From the NCBI GenBank assembly GCA_030590715.1, contig JAUVCU010000122.1:1-5720 (forward strand): a stretch of DNA of 5,720 nt. Direction: 5' to 3'. The notes under the pieces are model-generated. The model saw nothing but the letters and a program-made list of their open reading frames with translations. It had not been told where the DNA came from and made no database searches. Position 1 is the first letter of the stretch. The number at the start of each line of letters is the position of its first letter. The position numbers and the translations under genes are program-made. This stretch comes from Lentisphaeria bacterium (lineage in GTDB: Bacteria > Verrucomicrobiota > Lentisphaeria > Victivallales > JAUVCU01). Below, piece after piece: positions 1 to 5,114 of this stretch.

Positions 1-380
1 GCCTTGACCCAATCGACATCGGAATGGATGACATCATAATCCAACGCCAGGAAAAAGAAGGAATGACTGTTGCAACTGAAGGCGGAATTACGATTGCACT
101 TGACACGCAGATCACAGATAAACTAAAAAAAGAAGGTCTTGCAAGAGAGTTCGTAAGCAGAATTCAAAATGAACGACGCGAGCGTGATCTTGAAGTATCT
201 GACCGAATTGAGATCTCATATAAATGTAACGACGAGGTTGCTGAGTCAATCGAGCTGTTCGCTGAGTATGTAAAAAATGAGACTCTGACTATTAAACTTG
301 AAAGAACTGAAGCCGATTGTGAGCTGTCATTTGACCTGAATGGTATCAACTGCATGATCTCGATCGTCAAGACGTCTTAA
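1..380 (+). CDS. ileS: Isoleucyl-tRNA synthetase, C-terminal end (partial)
   Basis: This is the 3' end of a gene that begins before the window; complete codons start at base 3 and the TAA stop is at 378-380. Isoleucyl-tRNA synthetase charges tRNA-Ile in the cytoplasm. The segment GLAREFVSRIQNERRERDL followed by EVSDRIEISY is characteristic of the extended C-terminal region of the IleS type found in Bacteroidetes, Chlamydiae, spirochaetes and eukaryotes, rather than the short zinc-binding tail of E. coli IleS. The HIGH and KMSKS motifs and the editing domain lie outside the window. An internal ATG at 24 is not the real start, because the frame is open upstream and the peptide is clearly a tail. 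Paralogue A follows after 58 nt with no visible terminator, so read-through into the membrane-protein cluster is plausible. The family call is from remembered motifs, not a search. Confidence 0.9.
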   Translation, partial: LDPIDIGMDDIIIQRQEKEGMTVATEGGITIALDTQITDKLKKEGLAREFVSRIQNERRERDLEVSDRIEISYKCNDEVAESIELFAEYVKNETLTIKLERTEADCELSFDLNGINCMISIVKTS

Positions 381-427
381 GTTTGATTTATATGATAATA
401 ATGTTCTTTTAAGCTAATTGCAGAATG

Positions 428-433
428 AAGGGG
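428..433 (+). promoter_or_regulatory. Ribosome binding site of paralogue A
   Basis: AAGGGG sits 5 nt before the ATG at 439. It supports that ATG over the in-frame TTG at 418, as does the protein: starting at 439 aligns the N-terminus exactly with paralogues B and C, which begin MPFELQC and MPYDLQC. Confidence 0.75.
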
Positions 434-438
434 TTTCT

Positions 439-1098
439 ATGTCGTACGAATTACAATGTCAATCATGTCAAATAATTGGTGAGATTGACGAATACATTGA
501 AGAGTTTTCCTGTCCGCAATGCGGCGGTTTAATGATACCTATTGAAGATGAAGATAATTCGATGGATGTTCCTACTATTTCGATTTCTGAAAATCAGATC
601 GAACAATATAGAAATAGTTTAAAAAAAGCGGCCCCTGTCGACATGGGATTTGGAACAATCGCGTCATCTCACGCAGCGCCTAAAACAAATGTAAAGACTG
701 ACTTCGGAACTACTTCTAAAAATATTGACAGAAGGCGTATTGCCGAAGCCAGAGCTGAACTTGAGATAAAACAGGATGCTCTTGAGAACGATAGACGCGA
801 GCTGGAAGAATTACGTAAAATTGACGAAGAAAGAAACAAGCTCAAACGGGAACGAGAAGAGCTGGAACAACGACTTGCACAACAGAAAAATTCTGAAATG
901 GAGGCGACAAAGGCATTTTTTGATCCTCCAACGAAGTCGCTAGACGGCAGTAAAACGAATGTAGAAAGACAATCACGTTCATCTAAGAAAGCTAAGTCAT
1001 CAAAAAATGACCGGTTTGCGATTATCGGTTGTATTATTGTTTCAGCCATTGTTATCTCTCTGGCCCTTATTTACAAGTTTGACATAAAAATATGGTAA
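439..1098 (+). CDS. Paralogue A: zinc-ribbon single-pass membrane protein, apparently truncated after its membrane helix
   Basis: I do not recognise a named family. The 219-residue product starts with a zinc ribbon (cysteines 7, 10, 25, 28, spacing CxxC-14-CPQC), followed by an acidic stretch and the conserved PTISIS segment at about 45-50, then YRNSLKKAAPV at 57-67. Residues 97-153 are rich in E, K, R and L with heptad-like spacing and probably form a coiled coil. A Lys/Ser-rich stretch at 178-190 leads into a hydrophobic helix at about 193-212. The protein ends seven residues after that helix, whereas paralogues B and C continue for 120-180 residues. The missing part is encoded in the overlapping -1 frame immediately downstream, so this gene looks frameshifted. 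If expressed as drawn, it is a cytosolic zinc-ribbon and coiled-coil protein anchored by a C-terminal helix. Zinc binding is inferred from the cysteine pattern alone. Confidence 0.75.
   Translation: MSYELQCQSCQIIGEIDEYIEEFSCPQCGGLMIPIEDEDNSMDVPTISISENQIEQYRNSLKKAAPVDMGFGTIASSHAAPKTNVKTDFGTTSKNIDRRRIAEARAELEIKQDALENDRRELEELRKIDEERNKLKREREELEQRLAQQKNSEMEATKAFFDPPTKSLDGSKTNVERQSRSSKKAKSSKNDRFAIIGCIIVSAIVISLALIYKFDIKIW
1084..1098 (+). other. Frame-disruption or coupling site at the A/A' junction
   Basis: Paralogue A reads GAC-ATA-AAA-ATA-TGG-TAA here and stops. The downstream frame opens with an ATG at 1092-1094 that overlaps this end (ATGGTAA, 7-nt overlap). A run of five A residues at 1086-1090 lies just before it. 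One additional A would give ATA-AAA-AAT-ATG-GTA and continue without a stop to 1375 in the new numbering, making a 311-residue protein. No Shine-Dalgarno-like sequence precedes the internal ATG. The site could be a true single-base deletion, a sequencing or assembly error, a slippage site, or a termination-reinitiation junction. Confidence 0.7.
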
Positions 1099-1373
1099 GT
1101 AAAGCAACAGATACACAAGTGGAAAATATCTATGACTCTTTTTTCAGCAGCAAACCTGTGATGAAAATGACAGATCAAGATTTTGAGCAGTTAGCGAAAA
1201 TGATGTTGAACAATGCGGTCAGCGAATCAGCGTCAAGCTCACTTAAACAAGCAAACATCAAAGACTTTGAAAAGATTGTAAATAAAGTGAGACCTAACCC
1301 TAAATCCAACATCTGTGTTAAACACGGAGAACGGGTAATTGTCAGGTTGCGAAAAAGCTTAAAAGCCGAATAA
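1092..1373 (+). CDS. Probable detached C-terminal domain of paralogue A
   Basis: This 93-codon frame overlaps the end of paralogue A by 7 nt, has no visible ribosome binding site and no signal peptide. Its sequence resembles the extracytoplasmic tail of paralogues B and C. KMTDQDFEQLAKMM (residues 25-38) lines up with NLTEDDFTKCLNMI of B and SLDNREFRALVSKL of C. Further on, VNKVRPNPKS lines up with INKTRINKKS of B. The simplest reading is that it is the rest of paralogue A after a one-base frameshift. The open frame and the preserved domain suggest that any break is recent, or that the domain is still made. Expressed alone from 1092, it would lack the membrane helix and stay in the cytoplasm, unlike its relatives. 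An independent coupled gene is the less likely alternative. Confidence 0.65.
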   Translation: MVSKATDTQVENIYDSFFSSKPVMKMTDQDFEQLAKMMLNNAVSESASSSLKQANIKDFEKIVNKVRPNPKSNICVKHGERVIVRLRKSLKAE

Positions 1374-1457
1374 GCTCCAGCCAGGGTTCACTTGTTGAAA
1401 ACCTCGTCGTATGCAGGTTATCAGTTAATAAATACTATAACTTAAAGAGATAAAACT

Positions 1458-2408
1458 ATGCCTTTTGAACTACAGTGTCAATCATGCCAAGTAGTTGGTG
1501 AAGTGGATGAATACATAGAAGAATTTGAATGTCCTCAATGCGGAGGGACAATGCTTCCCCTGGCTGTGGAAGAAGAGGAGGAAGCGTATGAAACGCCTAC
1601 TATTTCAATTTCTCGCGGAGCAATCATGGACTACAAGAATAGTCTTAAACGGGCAAAACCTGTCTCTGTCGGCTTTAGCGAAATAATGCAGACATCATCA
1701 AAACTACCAGCGGTCTCTCCTGAAGGCAAAACTGAGCCAAAAGAAACTGAAACTGAAACTGATAAAAAGGATGAAATACTGATAACCGCGGAAACTGAGG
1801 CCGACACTGAGACTAAAACGACTTCGACAAAAGAACTTGATGAACTTAGGTTGATTGCCGAAGCGAGAGAACGACTAAGACAAGAGCGGGAAGATTTCGA
1901 GAAAGTTGTTCAGGAGGAAAGCCAAAGATTACTAAACCAGACTCCTGAAGAACAAGGGAATTATTCTGGAAATCAGAAATTAAAAGTACTTCTTGTGTCT
2001 TTAATTACTGGGATCACGGTTGTTATAATTGCTCTTTTTGTAAAGAAATTCCAGGCTAGTCCAGAAACCGATTTGCCACAGCCAACGGTGGAACAGCCAA
2101 CGGTGGAACAATCTGCAGTAAAACAGCGGGAAGTAGATGTCACATTCAAGGGATACCTTAATAGAATTTTAAAAATGTCTCCCGGTCAAATAAAAAACCT
2201 GACAGAAGATGACTTTACTAAATGCTTGAATATGATACAGTCTGAGTCCTTAAATAAAGACTCCAGTATAGGGGTGCTTAATAACAAGATTGCTCTACTG
2301 ACTGCAATTATAAATAAAACTAGAATTAATAAGAAGAGTAGACCGTTAGTTTTATCTTGTATAAGGGATATAAAACGCTACAGAGAGTATATTTCCAAGA
2401 AACGATAG
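1458..2408 (+). CDS. Paralogue B: zinc-ribbon single-pass membrane protein
   Basis: This is an intact 316-residue member of the tandem family, with no named homologue that I recognise. In order: zinc ribbon (C7, C10, C25, C28), acidic run at 37-45, ETPTISIS at 45-52, YKNSLKRAKPV at 59-69, a Glu/Thr-rich low-complexity linker at about 90-125, a short charged helix at 126-160, a membrane helix at about 176-195, a Pro/Thr/Val linker holding a QPTVE repeat at 208-222, and a helical tail at about 228-316. The N-terminal 30 residues match A at 24/30 and C at 24/30. The tail is Lys- and Asn-rich and uses many AT-rich codons. The start is fixed by alignment to the paralogues; the upstream AAAGAGA at 1444-1450 is only a weak ribosome binding site. 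A cytosolic head and extracytoplasmic tail are inferred. Function is unknown; sensing or scaffolding at the membrane would fit but is speculation. Confidence 0.85.
   Translation: MPFELQCQSCQVVGEVDEYIEEFECPQCGGTMLPLAVEEEEEAYETPTISISRGAIMDYKNSLKRAKPVSVGFSEIMQTSSKLPAVSPEGKTEPKETETETDKKDEILITAETEADTETKTTSTKELDELRLIAEARERLRQEREDFEKVVQEESQRLLNQTPEEQGNYSGNQKLKVLLVSLITGITVVIIALFVKKFQASPETDLPQPTVEQPTVEQSAVKQREVDVTFKGYLNRILKMSPGQIKNLTEDDFTKCLNMIQSESLNKDSSIGVLNNKIALLTAIINKTRINKKSRPLVLSCIRDIKRYREYISKKR
2079..2110 (+). repeat. 15-bp in-frame tandem repeat in paralogue B
   Basis: Two perfect copies of CAGCCAACGGTGGAA (2079-2093 and 2094-2108) encode QPTVE-QPTVE. A degenerate third unit encodes QSAVK. The repeat lies in the linker just after the membrane helix and preserves the reading frame. 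It probably arose by recent duplication or slippage and only changes the linker length. Confidence 0.9.
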
Positions 2409-2441
2409 AAATATACTCGTACATATAGATTGAATTAAGGG

Positions 2442-2469
2442 TTGAACTTTCTAATTTTAAAAGTAAAAA
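2442..2469 (+). promoter_or_regulatory. Weak sigma-70-like promoter candidate ahead of paralogue C
   Basis: TTGAAC at 2442-2447 and TAAAAA at 2464-2469 are 16 nt apart, each matching the consensus hexamers at four of six positions. They lie in the 136-nt AT-rich gap between B and C, where chance matches are common. The same gap holds a direct repeat of AATTTTAAA at 2453-2461 and 2476-2484. No terminator hairpin is evident in the gap, so C could equally be read from upstream. Confidence 0.2.
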
Positions 2470-2544
2470 TATAGCAATTTTAAAGAACAAGTAATAATTT
2501 CATTTTTTGGATCTGTTACAAACATAACTTATGGGGAATAATAT

Positions 2545-3768
2545 ATGCCGTACGACTTACAGTGTCAGTCATGCCATGTTATTGGAGAAGTTGATGAATA
2601 CATGGAAGAGTTCGAGTGTCCGCAATGTAGTGGAACAATGTTACCACTAGTAGAGGAAGAAGAAGAGGAGCTTAATGATTACGAAACTCCTACAATTTCA
2701 ATTTCTCTGACAGAGATCAACGAATACAAAGAAAGCCTAAAGGTTGCTTCAGTTGTTAATACTGGGTTTGGAGATGTACTTGCCTCAGCTACGGCTAAAA
2801 CAACTACTTCTATAAAAAGACCACAGACTCCATCTGAAATTTCAGCGATGGCAGAAACGGTAACAGCAGTACCAGCGTCGGCAGACACTCCGACACAAAT
2901 CAAACGTGCCTCAGAACTTCTTGATACGACTACAGCCCGCGTGAGACTTGAGCTTGCTCAGCTTGAACGTGAAAAGCTTGAACTTGAAGAAGTAAAAATA
3001 CGTACTGAAATGCAGCGTGAGAAGGACGAACTTGATCGTGAGCGCATGGAAATGCACCAAACTCATGCTATGCAAAAAATGCAGTTGGAAGAGAACATCA
3101 AAAAAGCCAACGATGAATTAGAAAAAAGAGCTAATGGGAAATCTTCTGATGATGAGGGACGCCTTGGACTATATGTTACAATGTTCACCGTCTTCACTGC
3201 TATTTTTCTAGCTATCCTTTTCAGGAACGATATACTTAATGCGTTCGAAGGACAGGGTACTGATTCTGCGACACCTGCATCAACGACTGCCCCTGCTACT
3301 AAACCAGCTGTAACACAGCCTGATAGCGCTATCGCGATCTTATCTAAAGCTAAAATCGATTCAATCATTTCTAAATTCAAAAAAGATCTGCCAAGTTCGA
3401 CTAGTACAGTTGAAAGAGTTGAAGAAAAGATTGAGATGACAAAAGGTTTCATGGCTAAATATAAAAGCAACAGTCACGCTAGTCAGTATATCAAAATGCT
3501 AAGTAGCAGTCTTTACAGACAGGAAATCATTAAGTCGGCGATAGAAGAAAATGGAGCAGCGCCTAAATCACTTGATAATCGTGAATTCAGAGCACTCGTT
3601 TCAAAACTGGGTAAGCTGAGAGCGATGAAACCAACATCAAAATCTGCAAAGCTAGCACTTATCACAAAGCTTAAAGAGCTTGAAAAGAAATCGTGCACGA
3701 CTAACAAAGCGATCGGATTGATCAATACAACACGTAAAATGATTGACTCTCTGAAGTCAACACTATAA
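2545..3768 (+). CDS. Paralogue C: zinc-ribbon, coiled-coil single-pass membrane protein
   Basis: The longest copy, 407 residues, of unknown function. In order: zinc ribbon (C7, C10, C25, C28), acidic run at 37-43, ETPTISIS at 47-54, YKESLK at 61-66, an Ala/Thr-rich linker at about 80-118, a strongly charged Glu/Arg/Leu segment at 130-197 likely to be a long coiled coil, a membrane helix at about 207-226, a Thr/Ala/Pro-rich linker at 237-262 typical of extracytoplasmic spacers, and a Lys/Ser-rich helical tail at 263-407. The last 70 residues resemble the tails of B and of the detached A fragment. GGGGA at 2533-2537, 7 nt before the ATG, supports the start. The gene ends 19 nt before trpS, so the two are probably co-transcribed. 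Compared with B, the extra length lies in the coiled coil and in the first part of the tail. Cysteine spacing suggests zinc binding, but nothing here proves it. Confidence 0.85.
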   Translation: MPYDLQCQSCHVIGEVDEYMEEFECPQCSGTMLPLVEEEEEELNDYETPTISISLTEINEYKESLKVASVVNTGFGDVLASATAKTTTSIKRPQTPSEISAMAETVTAVPASADTPTQIKRASELLDTTTARVRLELAQLEREKLELEEVKIRTEMQREKDELDRERMEMHQTHAMQKMQLEENIKKANDELEKRANGKSSDDEGRLGLYVTMFTVFTAIFLAILFRNDILNAFEGQGTDSATPASTTAPATKPAVTQPDSAIAILSKAKIDSIISKFKKDLPSSTSTVERVEEKIEMTKGFMAKYKSNSHASQYIKMLSSSLYRQEIIKSAIEENGAAPKSLDNREFRALVSKLGKLRAMKPTSKSAKLALITKLKELEKKSCTTNKAIGLINTTRKMIDSLKSTL

Positions 3769-3787
3769 AAGAATAAAAGGAAGTTTG

Positions 3788-4759
3788 ATGAGGATCCTTT
3801 CGGGAATACAGCCATCTGGCACACTACATATTGGTAATTATTTTGGGGCAATGAAACCTGCGATTGAACTGCAGGAAAAAGGTGAAACTTTTCTTTTCAT
3901 TGCCGACTACCATTCGTTAACAACTCAGCCGGATGCAAAAGATCTCCGTGAAAGAGTACTTAATGTCGCTGTTGATTTTCTAGCTTGCGGAATTGACCCT
4001 GAAAAAACGGTTTTTTTCCGTCAGTCAGACATTCCTGAAGTTACGGAATTAACATGGATATTGAGCACGAGTACTTCGACAGGATTACTTGAGAGATGCC
4101 ATAGTTACAAAGATAAGGTAGCAAACGGATTCACCCCAAATAACGGATTGTTTTCTTACCCTGTTCTCATGGCATCTGACATTTTGATGTACCACGCGGA
4201 TTTAGTTCCTGTTGGTAAAGATCAAAAGCAGCATCTTGAAGTAACTCGCGATATCGCGAAAAGCTTCAACTTCCGATATAAAAAAGAAGTTTTCAAAATG
4301 CCAAAAGAGCAGATCCAGGAGCATGTTGCACTTATACCTGGAACTGATGGGCAGAAGATGTCTAAGAGCTACAATAATACCATTGAGATCTTTGGCGGTA
4401 AAAAAGCGATCCGAAAAAAGTTCATGAAAATTGAAACAGACTCTAAAGGGATCGAAGAAGCAAAGGATCCTGATAACTGTAATATTTTCAATCTTTATAA
4501 GTTTTTTGCGACAGCTGAAGAACAAGCTGAACTTGCAGCAAAATACAGAGCCGAGAATATCGGTTTTGGCTACGGACATGCAAAGCAGGAACTTTTTGAA
4601 AAGATGTGGGATTACTTCGCTCCTATGCGCGAGAAACGAGAAGAGCTTCTACACAATCTTGATTATGTTGAAAGCATTCTTCAAAAAGGTGCAGAACGTG
4701 CCCGTTTTGAAGCTGAGAAGACAATGGAGACTGTTAGAAAGGTCGTAGGACTTAGATAA
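3788..4759 (+). CDS. trpS: Tryptophanyl-tRNA synthetase
   Basis: Complete 323-residue class I aminoacyl-tRNA synthetase that attaches tryptophan to tRNA-Trp using ATP, acting as a cytoplasmic dimer. The N-terminus has the family opening SGIQPSGTLHIGNYFGA with the HIGH-type motif HIGN at residues 14-17. LERCHSYKDK (101-110) is a conserved TrpS segment, MASDILMY (128-135) carries the aspartate known in the family to contact the tryptophan indole, and KMSKS is at 190-194. The length is normal for bacterial TrpS. The ATG at 3788 is preferred over the in-frame TTG at 3785, because the protein then starts MRILSG and AAGGA (3777-3781) is 6 nt upstream. It follows paralogue C by 19 nt, and transcription ends at the hairpin at 4781-4811. 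No T-box-like leader or attenuator can fit in the 19-nt gap, so any tryptophan control must act further upstream or not at all. Confidence 0.97.
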   Translation: MRILSGIQPSGTLHIGNYFGAMKPAIELQEKGETFLFIADYHSLTTQPDAKDLRERVLNVAVDFLACGIDPEKTVFFRQSDIPEVTELTWILSTSTSTGLLERCHSYKDKVANGFTPNNGLFSYPVLMASDILMYHADLVPVGKDQKQHLEVTRDIAKSFNFRYKKEVFKMPKEQIQEHVALIPGTDGQKMSKSYNNTIEIFGGKKAIRKKFMKIETDSKGIEEAKDPDNCNIFNLYKFFATAEEQAELAAKYRAENIGFGYGHAKQELFEKMWDYFAPMREKREELLHNLDYVESILQKGAERARFEAEKTMETVRKVVGLR

Positions 4760-4780
4760 TAGTTATTTGTTATAGATTTC

Positions 4781-4811
4781 GAGCCATGCCCACAAGCATG
4801 GCTCTTTTTTT
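4781..4811 (+). terminator. Intrinsic terminator of trpS
   Basis: A perfect 9-bp stem (GAGCCATGC / GCATGGCTC, 4781-4789 with 4796-4804), 6-nt loop and seven T residues at 4805-4811 lie 21 nt after the trpS stop. On the minus strand the stem is followed by GAAATC rather than a T run, so it looks directional and does not obviously serve the convergent ywbE. Confidence 0.93.
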
Positions 4812-4828
4812 GTGTCTGCGAATTAAAA

Positions 4829-5023
4829 TTAATCAATAATTTCTTTTACGCGCCCTACCTGTCCATCTTCCAGACGAACCTTGATCCCGTGCGGATGAAA
4901 CGAAGAGTTCGTAAGAATATCTTTTACGACTCCTTCCGTCAACGCTCCTGATCTCTGATCTTTCTTTAGAACAATATTTACTTCTATTCCCGCCTCTATA
5001 TCAGATCTATTTTTCCCATCCAT
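4829..5023 (-). CDS. ywbE: YwbE-family small conserved protein (DUF2196)
   Basis: This 64-residue protein matches my memory of the YwbE/DUF2196 family (Bacillus subtilis YwbE): an N-terminal RSDIEAGIEVNIVLKKDQRSG segment in part, then VVKDILTNSSFHPHGIKVRL and an ending in DGQVGRVKEI. The family covers almost the whole chain and has no established biochemical role that I know of. The size, the lack of membrane segments or signal peptide, and the Gly/Val pattern suggest a small cytosolic beta-rich domain. The ATG at 5023 is preferred over the in-frame GTG at 5032, because the GTG overlaps the GGAG ribosome binding site and the shorter start matches the family length. It lies downstream of polA in the same direction but beyond the polA terminator, so it probably has its own promoter in the AT-rich 5033-5075 stretch. 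It converges with trpS. No clear terminator of its own is visible. Confidence 0.85.
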   Translation of the reverse strand: MDGKNRSDIEAGIEVNIVLKKDQRSGALTEGVVKDILTNSSFHPHGIKVRLEDGQVGRVKEIID

Positions 5024-5031
5024 ATCTTTCA

Positions 5032-5035
5032 CTCC
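5032..5035 (-). promoter_or_regulatory. Ribosome binding site deciding the ywbE start
   Basis: On the minus strand GGAG occupies 5035-5032, leaving 8 nt before the ATG at 5023. The alternative GTG start begins inside this element, which argues against it. Confidence 0.65.
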
Positions 5036-5041
5036 ATTTAT

Positions 5042-5060
5042 ATTTTACATTTTACATTTT
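5042..5060. repeat. Short 7-bp tandem repeat upstream of ywbE
   Basis: ATTTTAC occurs twice in tandem (5042-5048, 5049-5055), followed by a partial ATTTT (5056-5060). On the minus strand this gives repeated TAAAAT hexamers, which resemble -10 elements, in the short gap between the polA terminator and ywbE. It may be part of the ywbE promoter or simply AT-rich slippage. Confidence 0.6.
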
Positions 5061-5075
5061 AAGTTTACGCTCAAT

Positions 5076-5103
5076 AAAAAAAGGCTCCCCCGAAGGAAAG
5101 CCT
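5076..5103 (-). terminator. Intrinsic terminator of polA with UUCG loop
   Basis: Read on the minus strand, a 9-bp stem (5103-5095 pairing with 5090-5082, including two G-U pairs) is closed by a TTCG tetraloop in a C(UUCG)G context and followed by six T residues at 5081-5076. It starts 11 nt after the polA stop codon. The UUCG loop is a known stabilising tetraloop. Confidence 0.92.
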
Positions 5104-5114
5104 ATTTTCATATA

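Noticed and set aside
418..438. TTG start giving paralogue A seven extra N-terminal residues
   Set aside because: The ribosome binding site at 428-433 lies inside that extension, and the ATG at 439 aligns with the starts of B and C.
1084..1092. Classical programmed -1 ribosomal frameshift heptamer
   Set aside because: The zero-frame codons ATA-AAA-ATA do not form an X-XXY-YYZ site, since the ATA tRNA could not re-pair well after slipping. I also saw no clear downstream hairpin. Slippage on A5 alone remains possible but is weak.
1374..1457. Terminator or promoter between A' and B
   Set aside because: The only hairpin (GGTT with AACC near 1386-1403) is 4 bp with no T run. The TATAAC at 1436-1441 is only 17 nt from the start codon and lacks a convincing -35.
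439..3768. Mobile element or phage origin for the paralogue cluster
   Set aside because: No transposase, integrase, terminal inverted repeats or target duplications are visible, and base composition looks similar to the flanking housekeeping genes by eye.
3769..3787. T-box or tryptophan attenuator controlling trpS
   Set aside because: The gap between paralogue C and trpS is only 19 nt and holds just a ribosome binding site.
2679..3851. Minus-strand open frames opposite paralogue C and the start of trpS
   Set aside because: They mirror the codon pattern of clearly coding plus-strand genes, show no ribosome binding sites or family motifs, and overlap one another.
4202..4748. Open frames in other registers inside trpS, on both strands
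   Set aside because: TrpS is a complete, well-conserved gene here, so these are by-products of its codons.
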